Shown: positions 40,886-53,647 of the stretch, piece by piece | Position numbering within the stretch: position 1 is the stretch's first letter | Layout: the number at the start of each line of letters is the position of its first letter | NCBI GenBank assembly: GCA_030340625.1 | Contig: JAOPHQ010005138.1 | Coordinates: 62,001-126,000 of the forward strand | Source of the DNA: Merluccius polli | Lineage: Eukaryota; Chordata; Actinopteri; Gadiformes; Merlucciidae | DNA: 64,000 nt | Direction: 5' to 3' | Notes under the pieces: model-generated | Seen by the model: only the letters and a program-made list of their open reading frames with translations | The model's database searches: none | Told to the model about the DNA's origin: nothing | Program-made: the position numbers and the translations under genes

Positions 40886-43800
40886 CTAAGCAAATACTTT
40901 TTGATCCTTCTTTTTCTTTCTGTCTGAGCCAGTGACAGTAGTCCAACCAGCATCTCTCATCCTTTTAATTGCAGCCATCTTCAGTGACTTTCCAGGGGAT
41001 TTATAAACAGCAGGGCTTTGAATCTAAAATAAGGGTTGACACCATTTCATTGATATGGGATAAAGAGGAGAAATGCATGCGAGAGTTTTTTAATTGGAAA
41101 ATATGGTCGACATTACCGCCTTGAAGATGTTTACTTTGCGCTGCGTTGCAGAGAAACGTGATCCAGGTTCATTAGCAAATGTCTATCAAGAAGAGGGACA
41201 ATTAACACTTGTTCTTTCATCAGTATTACAGACGTCATCCATCTAGTTCTATTAAACCATCTCAAAGACACTTTCTGCCATGGGAACATCTTACCAGGAG
41301 ATCATTGTGCTCAGAGCTGTCAGACTTGGGATCGAGCTCCAGGCTGCCCTTTCTCCAAGGAGCTGATCTCTCCACAGATGGGGGGGTTCTGATTCTGTAG
41401 GACTGTAGTAGAATCCAAAGACAGACGATCATCAAAGAGATCCCACATGACTGAAGTATTCAAGAGGCTGCAGAAAGGTCATTGGGTTTACCTTGATTTT
41501 TGGTGTGGCTCTTAACCTGCGTATGGCACCTGTGCTCCAAGAAGGTGTCTTGAGGTCTTCTTTTACAATATCCTTCGAAAGAAGAATTGCTGTGTCAGTC
41601 TGAGTGAATGCTACTGAGATAGCAGGGGCGAGTCTTAATTGTTGTGCATCTATCATACCTTGGTTTTTGGTGTCGGCCCAGATATTTTTATGGTATTACA
41701 AGAAGGAGTTTTCATGTTAGATTCCTTGGATATTAAAAGTAAACACAAATGTATTGCTTTTACTGTCGTTATAATATAGTACATTATATAACAGCAGGAC
41801 ACAAACTATGCCCTTAACTTACAAAGAACACAATAAAAAAAAGAATCCTACAAGCATAAACTTACATTATATGATGAAAGTACTATAGAGCACTGGCGGA
41901 CTCTGGTGCCCCCATGATTGAAAAAACATTGTGAAAGTACCCTGAGTGCCTGATAGGGTGCCCCTTCATGCAAAAAACGATGATGATGTGCCCTCTAGAG
42001 CAAGACAATTCAATGTATATTAGTGAGTGACAGTGTCCCAAAGGGTGCCCTTTCCAGTAGAGAAAATGTGATGCAGTGCTGTGAGAAAACATGATGAATG
42101 CCCAATTAGGTGCCCCTCTAATGGAGAAGTGCCCCCTCACCTGGATAAAATGTGATGCAGTACTGCAAAGGGTGTCACTACATGCGTGAGAATGTGGGGA
42201 AGTTTCCTAATGGATGCCCCTCCAGTGGAGAAAATGTGATGTAGTGCCATATAGGTGCCCTTATAATGGGATAAACTTGAGGTTCCCTACAGGTGAATTT
42301 CTGATGTAAAAAGCTCATAAAGTGCCCTCTTAGTTGCCCTTCCAAGTGTGAAAACACGATTTCTCACTTGGAAGAAATTTCATGCCAGTGAAGAAAATTA
42401 GATGCAGTGTCCTCCAGTCTCCCCTACAACGTGCCCTCTAGGGCAGGCTTTCCCAAAGTGGTGCCATGATGACAGTCTAGGGGGGCCGCCGAATACTTTG
42501 ATAAGATTTTGAATTTACCTCTCAAACCCTGCTTACATTCAAAACACATTGAGTAACCATTAACAAATATTTTCTGCGTTTTTGTAAGGGTCAATATCTA
42601 GCTAGCATTTTGATGTAATCTCACTGCACTGTCCTTGTTTTTTTGATTTTTCAATGTACCCTTTAGGTTAGGTTAGATTGTGTAAGGTTAACTGTATTTG
42701 ATAGTAAAAGACAAAGTAAATTCTTGCCAACGATGACACAATAAAGTTGTTCAGATGTTCAGATGTCAGAGGGCTTCATACAGTCTGAGCTGTAACCTTG
42801 ACATCCTACTACAGTGTGTGATCCATACTGACTACTTATATATGGACACTACAAGTGCTTTTATAGATAGCTGTATCACATGTTTTAGCCTAGATGCCTA
42901 GCTAAGGAGCTAGCTAACTAAACAGGTAGGCCTACCTTGCTTAGCTGATTCTATGCTAACCTGTGGATTCAATTTGGAAATCAAGCAGAAGTGTAAAAAT
43001 CCTTCCCTAAGGGAATTATTTTATGGTAATTGGCACAAAATGCCCATAGGACTTTAAAGTTTGTTGTGAACTGCTTTTTCAATTAACTTACGAGCGGAGT
43101 TTGCATTGGCCTCTACCCTATGGTTACTGAACGCCAAGGAGGGAAAGAAAGTTGAAGCTCATAAAAAAGGAGCTGGAAAATGCTGCGAGAGCCAGCTCTT
43201 TGAAAAGTTGGGTCCAAAGCTGCAATAGTGAGGGCGGAGGTAAGAATAAAAGTAAGTCCTCTCACTGCTAGCAATGTACTGGCTTGTCTCACAGAGAGAG
43301 AGAATGGAGGGAGAGAGGGAGAGAGATTTGAACAACATCTTTCGGATTCCTTAAACCTGTCTAACCAGTTTAACAAGATTGATACTGGGTGACACAGGTG
43401 CGTGTGTGTGTGCGTGTGCGCTCGCAAGGTTATACTTTTAATCTGGATCGCCTAATAACAATGAAGACTATTTCATCATACATGATGTATAGGTGCCCTT
43501 TTTTCCGCCCCCGCCCTTCAAACAGCCTGAGTCCGCCACTGCTATACAGTATATTTTAATAGGTATATTTAAAAGTAATGCAAGTTGGTTTCCACCAATT
43601 TACCTGGATGTTTGCAATTGTAGAACTTCCACGGTCCTCATTTTTGCATGCTGTCCTCTTGGTCCTAATGTTTGTTTCTTTCAGAGTTTCTATGTTTTCC
43701 TAGAGTTACATGAATAAATGTTAAGCAACTAACAGTACAACCACAACCATAATTCAGTTTTAATGTCTTGCTCTTTGCCTCTGATTGTTGACTGATCTTC

Positions 43801-46800
43801 AGTGAAGAAATGTCTTTCTTTAATTCATGCAACTCCGTCTGTAGATGGTCCTAATTGCAAATAAAAAGTAAGCATTAGGAAATTAAGCACACTATTGAGA
43901 ACACCTCAACAGCTCTTACCTTCTCTTTCATCTCTTTCTTCAGATCCTTTTTCAGGCCATCATTTTCAATCTTATTCTGGGAAAGCTCCAACTCCTAAAG
44001 AGAATAACAAGACGATGGCAAACAGTGGTGCTATATTTTCTTAAGTCAAAATAAAATAGATATTTTAGAATAGTACCAGTGCACTTCTTCGGGCAACAGC
44101 CTCCTTCTCATTCTTTTTGTTCTCTTCAAGCTCTGCATCCTTTTCTTTAACCATTTCATCATACTGGTTCTGATAATGACAAAACATGATCAAAGATATG
44201 TCACATATGCTGCAGATGTTTGATGTTGGTATATATTTCCACAAAGCCATCATATGCTGAAAGTGGTTATTTTACCTTGTGTTTTTCCATTAGTGCAACC
44301 ATGTCGGCTATCTTGTGTTGACATTTAAGTTCCACGTCCTCCTTGTTCTTATTGGCTTCTGAAGCTGTAAGCTTCAGTATTTGCACCTATACAAAGAATG
44401 TGATGGATTTTTTGTTGTCGTCTTAAATGGAAAATGTATTTTGTCTACATTGAACGACGGTGATCACCTCATTTTCAAGCTCAGCTGCCATAGTAGTTTT
44501 GACCCCAAGAACTTCAAGTAATCTTTGATGTTCTTCTTCCTTCTCTCTTTTCATGTGTCCACATTCCTCTTTTAGATAGTTCATCTAAAGCACAATGATG
44601 TATTAATATTCACATTATTAATGTCAGAAGCGACTGGAGCAAAATTGACTCTACGTACCTCATTTTCAAGTTGACCGCATCTTTCAATCTCTTTTGCCAT
44701 CTGTCTTTTAAGTGTTTTATTCTGAAATTATACAATTAAATGATTAGTCATCATAAAATATTCTGTGTGAGTTTATGTGTGTGTTTATAACAACCAAACC
44801 TCTTTGTTGCATTCTTCCTGGGTCTTAGACTTAGCTTCATATTTTGTCTTGAGATTGCACAGCTAAAAAACAAAAGATGAATGAATGAGATAATGTATCA
44901 CTGTCTGATAATGTGAGGAAGTAGTCCTAAAATCTGCCTTGCTACCTTTGCTTCCATCACTTTAATCTGCTTCTCTTTTTTGGTTATTTTGTCCTGCAAG
45001 TCCTCATCCTATATAAATATGAAACACATTTGATGAATGATTTGATTGAACAGTTTACAAAACTTTACAAGCCCTTGCATTTCAACAGTTTAACAAGCAT
45101 GTGTTCAAAATGTGTTATGAATATGAAGCTTACACTTTGCAATAAATTATTCTCCAAATCCGCTGTTTTTTTATATTGATCCTGGATTTGGATATTCAAT
45201 GAACTCACTTCCTCTCTAATAAATACAAATGTAAAATGTATTACAAATCCATACAAATATTAAGCATTTGATGGTTATAATAGTGCAATATTAAAAACCT
45301 GTGACCACTGGAAACTAACCGTAAATGTTGGTTTTCCTCTTCTAATCTTCGGATTTCTCTTGCAATGTCCATCTTCCTTTCTTCACTAGCCTGGTTAATT
45401 AAAGCATATCCACGTTTTGTAATTTTCTTAAAAATTGAAGTACACTAGAACTGAATGTTTCAATATACTCAGAAGATAATTCAAGACACCCTTCTTTGTG
45501 CAGACCTTCAATTTTTCCTCCAGCTTTACTGTGTCAAAGCATCCACTGTCAAATTGCTCTTGGATGGTCTTTTTCTCAGAGTGCACATCATTGAACCTTG
45601 ACAACAGCTCTCCATACCTTATTCTGAAGTACAACACATAACAATGTTATTTCATGTAAAATTCAAGAATATACTGCACATAACAACTCACTCATGTTGC
45701 ATTATGTCTTTTTTCAGTTGTTCCATCTGAGAGGTTGATACTCGTCTTTTCTCTGTCTCAGTCAATAACCGGCTTTCCACTTCCTGTACTTTTTCCTGGG
45801 GGTCAGACACAATGTCATTGTGAACATCATGGCCTTCTTTCTATAGCCATGCCCTCAATGCATCAATGCATTATTATATTAAGTTGGAGTTGAACACATG
45901 AGGTACTTAATGAGAGAACATTGATTTGGAACCAAACCTCTGCCATGCTGGCCTTCTCTTTGAGCTCGTTGTGTGCCTTTTCAGCTGTCAGACACTCCCT
46001 CTCCTGTAGGTCCTTTTAAGCAGATACAATCTCAACTTTACTCTGAACCAAAGTTAACTGCATTGTTTATTTGAAAACTGGACTTTGTCATTATTTATAC
46101 AAGTAAGAACATGGTGTTAAGGGAAAACATCTGTGTTTTATATTGTATTTTTTATTGTATATTGTGAGTAATTGATTACGTATTTTCATCACCTTATAAA
46201 GTTTGGCTTCCTCATTTGCTCTTGAAAGCTCAGCTGTTATTTCCTGAACTTTGGCTTCAATACATTTGTTCCGCTCCCAGAGCAAGTCAAGTGATTTTGA
46301 TGTATTCTTCTGAGAGCACAGACCGAAGCATAACAAAAATCTCAAATGCCAGCTGTATACTGAAATAAATTATTACATTTCCAGCAGCAGGAAATGTACA
46401 GATATTCAATTAAAAAAAGATATTGCTACCAGTTCATCCTCAGCAACTTTGATCTGCTCATCTTTTTTTCGACTCTGCTCCCTGGCTTCTTCTACAAAAT
46501 GTAATTCTTCTTTCAGTTCTTTTAGCGTAGCAATTATATTGTGGAAATGGTAACTTCATATATTTTAGAAGGCTTACCCAAAACTACCATGGTGTTCCCC
46601 ATCTCCATACTGATGCTTTCAAGCTTAAGCTCAAGCTCCTTTCCTCTTGAAAAATAAAAAATGAAAAATGCATGTCAACATGTACTGGAATGGGAAAATG
46701 ATGGATAATTATTCAGGTCTGAATAATACCTTTCCATTTCAGATGTTAGTGAGGATTCTCTCTCATTTGCTACAGCATGCATTTCCACTAGTGTCTTTGC

Positions 46801-48981
46801 TTGTTGATCTTTAACTTTGCTGAGCTCCTCTATTTTCAAATCTTTCTTTTGGTTTAATTGTTGATATTCTTCTTTGTTTTGTTCCAATGCTGAAGTAATA
46901 CTGGCCAGGTTGCTCTTGGGAGGAATATATAACATTTGAGTCAATGTATTTGAGCCTACCTCTCCTACTCCTATTGAGAAACAGTAACACTGCCTACCTC
47001 TGTTTCTTCACACAGCTTTTCTGCATGTTCAAGTTTTTGAAGAAGAGAGTCCTGTTCATATTTTGAACTTTTGAGAAGTTCACTGTGTTGACCTGTAGCA
47101 ATATGTCATCATTTGTATAGTTTTATTGATATCTTAGTTTTCCAATCTAACGCAATTCTATGCATATTTTAGAATATGAGTAGAGAGAAATATGGTTTTA
47201 TACGTAGACAATACAATGACAGAATGTATTGCTGGCTCAATATAAAACTGCTTATATTTAACAATGGATGCAGAAAACATTATAGAAGATAACAGACTGT
47301 CTTTGCTTAAAGGTAACTTAAGGATTCACATGCTCATATGGTTCAAATGTTGACACACATGGTTGACACACAAACATGTGCAATCATAAAAGCATACCAT
47401 TTTCTTCTTGTAGTTGTTTGCAACTCTCCTGGGTTTTGTGAAGCTTTAGCAGCAGCTTTTCTAGTTCCTCCTTCTTCTCTTCCAGTTTGGTCTTAAGTAT
47501 TTCAACCTGCATTAAGAGTGAGTCACAGTGTCATATCACTGAATCAAAGTTTTCATTTTGAGCATCCAATTAAATTAGGCATCCAGCTATTTTATTCTAA
47601 CCTCGTTATATTTGATGATATATTCCTGTTGAACTTTCTCTTTGAGCTCTTCAAATTGCAACAGGCCCTCTTTGACTGAAAACACAAACATAAATAACAA
47701 ATATGCAATCATATAATTTAAACATCAACTACATGGAACACTGACATCACTTAATATCAGTACACCTAAATGTATTGATAGATAATAAAGTCTTGTTAAC
47801 ATTTGTATCATTGCAATTTCTGGATTAAGTGTAAATCACTGACAATCATTTTCATTACACACCTTTCAGCATTTCATGTTGATCTGCTTCTGCTTGAACA
47901 CGAAGGTTCTCAAATGCAGTAATCATCCCCTAAGAAATAATTGTCGCAATATTCTGGATACATATTTTGAGAATATTGTTGCATGCTGATTACTCACTGA
48001 ACAATTCAGTTTTCTTTTAATCTTTTGCTAATATCACCTGAATACTTTCACTATTTTCCAAAAAGAGGTGGTGTGTTTCCTCTCTCTCCGATTCAACTGC
48101 AAAAAGTACAACATATGGACTCATATGCAATATTTATTAATTTGAAAAATGTTGTTCCTTGTCTCTATGTAGTAACACTTAACTTACATAAATGTATCTT
48201 TTCAGCTGAACGGTCGAAAGTGTCTTTCAATAAATTACATAAGTTCCTTGTTGCATTGTTCCTGTGTTACAAAGTACAACTTGGATTTAATGGAGTTCAT
48301 ACAATCTTCTGAAAATAGTCTCTAAACAAAGCACCTACTTGTTCCTCAAATCCTCATTCTCATTTATCTGTTCCTCCAGCTTTATACTTAGACCTTCATT
48401 TTCAAACTGCAAAAAGATTAATACATTAAACTGTAATTCTCTGGTAAGGTGTGCTGTTTGAAGTTTTTTTCAAACATAGAGAGCACTGTATGTGTGTTGA
48501 TTAACACACCTGTAATTCCTGAATGGCTTTGCGCTGAGTTTCAATTGTTCTTCTATTTTCTTGCAGCCTGTTTTCCTTTTTCATTGTCTCCAAGTCCATT
48601 TTTCCTTTCCAAGACTTTATTTTGTCAACTTCATCGAACAGCATGGTATAGAGTTGTCCACTATTATTCTGAGGGATATTCAGCAGAGATGCACTGAGAT
48701 AAGCTTGCTACAAAGGCTGAGTGCATAAGACACACATTAGAAAGTAACTTACCTCATCGTTTTCTATTGAAGGTCCAACTCTTGTATTTGGGATATCTTT
48801 ATTGAATACACATAATGAGCAACATTCATGGAACCTATTATTTGCAATGTATGATTATGCAATGTTTGCCTAATTCGTATATACCTTGTCTGCCAGGTTT
48901 GGTCGGAACAACCATGCTTGCGTTAGACAAAGCTTTGTCAATACATGTATTGTAACCCTGCACACAAGAGGAGAAATATAC

Positions 48982-49067
<86 letters not shown>

Positions 49068-49315
49068 TAGTTATAAGCTCGAAAATCCTGCTTCAGTCTG
49101 ACAGGGTGTTAAAGTGTTTTTAATGTACAGTCTACTCTCAGTCATTCAAGAGTTTGAACCAGGTGTGAAACCGGTTCAACTGGTACCTGCTGTATTGTGT
49201 GCTTCACCAGCCCGCTGTCCTCCACCACCTCCTGGGGCCGTACAGCCGACACCTGCCCTCTGGCCAGCCTGGGAGGCACCAACAGTTTAAAGTTGAATCC
49301 TCTGTCTTTATCCAT
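40886..49315 (-). CDS. sycp1: Synaptonemal complex protein 1 (34 coding exons)
   Basis: Exons (minus, 5' to 3'): 49315-49187, 48957-48885, 48796-48753, 48668-48510, 48406-48339, 48261-48188, 48096-48038, 47929-47863, 47675-47602, 47506-47398, 47092-46998, 46914-46730, 46645-46578, 46518-46430, 46309-46193, 46012-45938, 45795-45692, 45623-45506, 45390-45320, 45215-45134, 45008-44946, 44862-44800, 44721-44659, 44584-44468, 44386-44276, 44169-44077, 43994-43920, 43850-43734, 43699-43604, 41724-41659, 41599-41492, 41402-41295, 41182-41117, 41023-40886. Phases close at 3144 nt, 1047 aa (mammalian SYCP1 about 980). Diagnostic strings: FNFKLLVPPR at the start; RRTIETQRKAIQELQ; NNATRNLCNLLKDTF; CQHKIADMVALMEKHK; LDPKSDSSEHNDLL; and the end KMAAIKRMRDAGW. 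The middle is almost continuous coiled coil. The protein forms transverse filaments that zip homologous chromosomes in meiosis. The exon ending at 43734 and the two around 41492-41724 are the least certain borders. Confidence 0.92.
41891..43541. mobile_element. hAT-like non-autonomous element in a sycp1 intron
   Basis: Ends CACTGGCGGACTC (left) and, read inward from the right, CAGTGGCGGACTC. Flanks CTATAGAG (41883-41890) and CTATACAG (43542-43549) match at 7 of 8 bases, as for an aged hAT target duplication. The interior (about 41900-42440) is a diverged array of GTGCCC...GAGAAAATGTGATGCAGT units. It accounts for nearly all of the 1.9-kb intron between exons 41659-41724 and 43604-43699, the longest in the gene. 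Confidence 0.75.
48984..49062. repeat. (TA)n microsatellite in sycp1 intron 1
   Basis: About 39 uninterrupted TA units within the 229-bp first coding intron. Confidence 0.95.
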
Positions 49316-50379
49316 GCTGTGGGGGGAAAAACAACGAGAGGTGCTGCCTTGGACAGCAAATGAAAAGTAGTAATGGTGGTGAGAGTGAGGCCTCGGAGGG
49401 CGACGCTAAGTCTTATGCCGCTACGACGCTGTTGAACCCTTCTTGCGAAATTCTACGTCAATATCAGGTAAAATAATTTATTTAATAACGACTAGAAACA
49501 TACCTTCCTAGTCGACAATATGCAAATACAAATACTATATAGGCTAACTGCACGCAAAAACTAAGTAAGGACTTAGTGTCATGGAAATAATTATACTAAC
49601 GGGTTAACGGTTTTTATCCAACGAATGTGGGTGCGCGTGAACTCCTTAGCTTCAAAAGGTGGGTCGATAATATCGCGATACTTGCGCTTCAAACGGGAAG
49701 ACAATGGACCCTTTTCACAGGTCGTAAATAGCAGTCTAAAGTAACTGCCTGTTCCTGTCATTTTAACATAGGTGTGTTTTATTGATTGCGCACCAGCATG
49801 GTCAATGCATATTTACTGGACTAGTAGTGTCTATACTGGTGCACTGCCATGCCTACGTCAAACAGACCACTGTGATGAGCTACACCTGTGTTTCTGCTAC
49901 TGTGAAAAGGGCCCATTGCAAACTCCCAGGTACATTTGTATTCTGAATTCAACTTCCACTAGGCTCGTTCGAGATGAACTGCGCCTCGCCTGGAAGGTGG
50001 ACGAGACCAGGCGGCAGCAGCAGGGGGCGGTGACAAAAAGCTGCAGTCAAGTCGGACAGTTTCCAGCCGCCGTCAAGGAATAAACAGGAAGTCACAAAAA
50101 TATTTACATCCTGTTAGATCATCTCAGAGAATGGCTGCGTTTCATTAGTGGGTTGAGTCGCCCTCGCTCACTTGCCCTCAGCCCTTGCCCTCGGGGGAAT
50201 CCCCAGCGCCATCTTAAGGGCTATTCCATTTCTCTAAAAAGCTGAAGTGCCCTTGGTGAGACCGACCCTTGTGGGCTGAGGGATCGAGTCAACATCGACG
50301 GTCACTCCAGAGCTGTATATCACCCACAATGCACTGCAGGGGTGCACGAAAAATACATCCATGCGGTGGCAGTAATGAG
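49316..50379. other. sycp1 5' flank and spacer
   Basis: Contains the presumptive sycp1 promoter (first few hundred bases, with CpG-containing blocks at 49390-49440 and 49620-49720). No other gene is recognised; short frames at 49772-50083 have no family. Confidence 0.45.
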
Positions 50380-50828
50380 CATAGACATAATATACATAGA
50401 CGCCTCATAGACTGACGCTGCCTGTTGGAGCTGACGTATCAGCGCGGCCGCCATCTTGGATGGGTCCCCAGTGCGCCCCCAGTGCATTCATTTCTATGGA
50501 GGAAGGTGTATCCCCAACTACAATAATAAGCATAACTCCCCGAATCTTTCACACGGTTTGGTTTGTTACAAACGGCAGAGATTTAGTTATGATAGCCTAC
50601 AGGACGAATTAATAAAAAAAGAGAATTATTGTTCAATCTTACTTGTGAAAGGTAATCCCACGTGATCTGATGTCAATACTGCGCCGTAAGCTGCACAACA
50701 TACTGCATAGCTTGCTCTCCCGTTAACTCCTATGCTAGACTAGAGTGAGGAGACCCAACCAATATGGCGGCGACGCTGGGTTACTTCCAGCACGTCATGA
50801 GGCGTCTACGTATGTCTATATGTCTATG
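50380..50828. mobile_element. MITE with CATAGACATA ends
   Basis: Left end CATAGACATAATATACATAG followed by ACGCCTCAT; the right end (50790-50828) is its imperfect reverse complement (ATGAGGCGTCTACG, TATGTCTATATGTCTATG). The sub-terminal GCGGCCGCCATCTTGGATGG resembles the same position in the Mutator-like copies at 22570 and 36865, suggesting a distant relative. Non-coding. Confidence 0.6.
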
Positions 50829-51052
50829 ATCTGTAGGCTACCTGTAGTTTGTAGAACATGGAAGGAATTGCGTATGCATTCTTGATCGCCCAATACATTG
50901 AATTATCAGTCCAGACGTTCTCACGGCTACACATGGGAAGGACAAGCAGCAAAGGTGTCTTAGAATCTTTATTTATTGATGTATTTATATTTGGAATTAT
51001 ATACATTATACGGTTATGTCATGTGGGAATATGAGTGTTATATAAGTAACCT

Positions 51053-51079
51053 TTATTATTATTATTATTATTATTATTA

Positions 51080-51113
<34 letters not shown>

Positions 51114-51123
51114 CATCATCATC
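51053..51123. repeat. (ATT)n microsatellite
   Basis: About 20 ATT/ATC units with one GTT interruption. Confidence 0.95.
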
Positions 51124-51675
51124 AACCACACAAAATGTTTGTTAACATATTAAACCTTCATTGCACAACATGAGATTCATATATTCTAGCATTAAATATA
51201 ACAATTACAAAGAAAATCAGGATTTGCGATAAAACTTCATGTTTTTAGTCCTGACTAAGTGCCAATCAGCTCTTTGATTATGCGACAGCCAGGCGTTTCC
51301 CATCATGCCCTGAGATCTTGCAGTCGGTGGAGAGCAACTGCGGCGCCTGGCTCTAAAAACTGCGGCCGCCTTGATCTCGTGAGATTATCGTTGCCGGCTC
51401 GTGCCTGACGTCAGAGCAAGTCGGACACAAATCTAACCGGCATGCATTGTGCGGTGGTCGCCGGTGATCGATTCTGCGCAGGCCTGGCTCATCTCGAACG
51501 AGCCTGTCTTATACTTTCTTCTGTGATAAATAGGCCCATATTGCCCATATGCAAACAGCATGTAGCCTTATTGTATTATGAATTCTGCCTTTCTTCTGTA
51601 ATATATATTGTAAAAAGCATCATTGTATTCTGATTTAAATTCAGGAAATATAGACTTTGTTATTGGATACATTGA

Positions 51676-51681
51676 TTTATT
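51676..51681 (-). terminator. Candidate polyadenylation signal of the SLC16A1-type gene
   Basis: Minus-strand AATAAA about 330 bp beyond the stop codon at 52009-52011; a second (AATAAAA) lies at about 51706-51711. Confidence 0.4.
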
Positions 51682-52008
51682 TAGCATTATACATGAAGGC
51701 ATTGTTTTATTGAATACATGAATACACTGTATGGTCATCATTGCCATGCACTCCTGAATTAGGGGGGCTAGACTATACAAAACACATCAGACAAACAGGC
51801 CATCATGAAGGCTATCTTGTGTGCTTGTGTGAAACACAGCAAACAAAAAACATGGAAGTGAGGCTTTGAGGTTTAGTACATTTAGTATTGAATGTTGATA
51901 AACTATAGTGTCAAACAATACAGAAGTAAAAAGATAACACATTATTATTGGTTGTTATTTGTGCAAAAAAAAGAAGAAAAAAGGATAACTCAATATGCAT
52001 TGGATAAA

Positions 52009-53602
52009 TTAGACGGTGTCTTCTGTTACCTTTGACCCTGCTTTGCTTTTATTGGGCTCATATCTCCTGCCCTCTACCTTAACCCTCCTCTCTTCCTCCT
52101 TCTTCTCTTTGTCCAGCAGACGATAGTTGATGCCCATAGCAAAGAAAAGGAACACACTGGAAACAATGAGGATAATACCGCATCCCTGGTAAGTGTACTT
52201 GTAATCATTGTAGATGTCTTTGAATCTCCCTGTGGAAAAAGAACAACATTTGTCATTTTCATTTCCTTTTCTATGCTGCTATTCAGAGTGAAATTCTTGT
52301 GGTCATTCTTGGTAATTTCACATGATGTGTGAAAGCAATTAATTAGTGTAGGAATTCTATACAAATCTAAAAATGGTTGGTATAGACTTTAGATGTTTTA
52401 GATGGTTAACCTTAAGGTGAAACATCTTACTATGCAGGTCAAGGTCATGGCACTTACCCAGTAGAGGAGGCCCTAACAGTACAGGGCCACACTCCACAAT
52501 TGTGACCAGCCCCACAGCACTGGAGAAGCGCTGTGCTCCAACCAGATCCATCAAGGTCTCAAACAGCACAGAGCTCAGCCACCCGAAGGCGAAGCCGAAG
52601 AAAATGGCATAAATCACAAAGCCTGTGTAGTCCACGGATATAGGTGCCATCACATGGCACACACCATTGTACAAGACAGAAGCAGCAAAGAAGTATTGTA
52701 TTCTGGGTCGGACCCACTTGGTGTTGGCCACGATGCCCATGGAGGGCCTTGCGACCATGTCGACAAAAGCCAGGACGGAAAGCAGAAAAGCCGCCTTCTC
52801 TTTGGGGATATCTTTACTCTTGCCGAAATTACTGAGGAAAACGAGGGGGGCGAAGAGACCAAAGAACATGATGAAGTTGCCCATGAGATACAGCAGGAAG
52901 CCACGGTGCTTGAACAGATTGAAGTCGATGAAGCTGTTGATTATCTGTGACGCGGTCCTTCGCTCCGTGCTCCGCTCCACCGGTTTGGGTTTGGGTCCTA
53001 TGGGTCGCATGAGGGAACCGGCGACACAGCAGTTGAGGAGAAGCCCCCCCAGGATCAGGAAGCTTCCTCTCCAGCCAAACTGGTCAAAGAACCAGGTGTT
53101 CACCGGTGCCAGGGTGGAGAGGAAGACGGGGCTGCCGGCCATGGCGATGCCATTGGCAATAGGCCTCTTATTAAAGAAGTACTTTCCGATCATTGTGAGC
53201 GCCGGGTTGAGGTTGAAGGCTAATCCCAAGCCTGAAAATGAAAACAAGCCACCAAACGGTTAGCCCCAAGCATTCCTTGACATTCGACAGAGAATTGACA
53301 TGATTCGACAGAGAATTACAATGATGATAGTACTGCTGTAGCAATACTAATGCAATTCTATTACTGAGCAAAGTGGTATTCCTTTAATACACCACTAGAT
53401 GGCAGCAACGTTACATGAAATGACGTTTATTAGAAACTAAGTCTCACCTCCCACAACTCCAATGCAGAAGTACAGCGCCTGGATGGAGTTGCAGAAAGAG
53501 GCAGCGATGAGGCCTGATCCAGCCAAGCATCCTCCCAACATCATTACAGCACGACTTCCGTATTTATTAACCAGGATGCTGCTGATTGGACCTGAAGATG
53601 GA

Positions 53603-53647
<45 letters not shown>

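Noticed and set aside
50456..50665. 69-codon + frame beside a GCGGCCGCCATCTTGG motif
   Set aside because: It lies inside a MITE; the motif recurs in the other Mutator-like copies and is element sequence, not a promoter of a gene.
52650..53263. Long frames on both strands opposite the SLC16A1-type exon
   Set aside because: Shadows of the conserved transporter exon; composition and lack of family support exclude a second gene.
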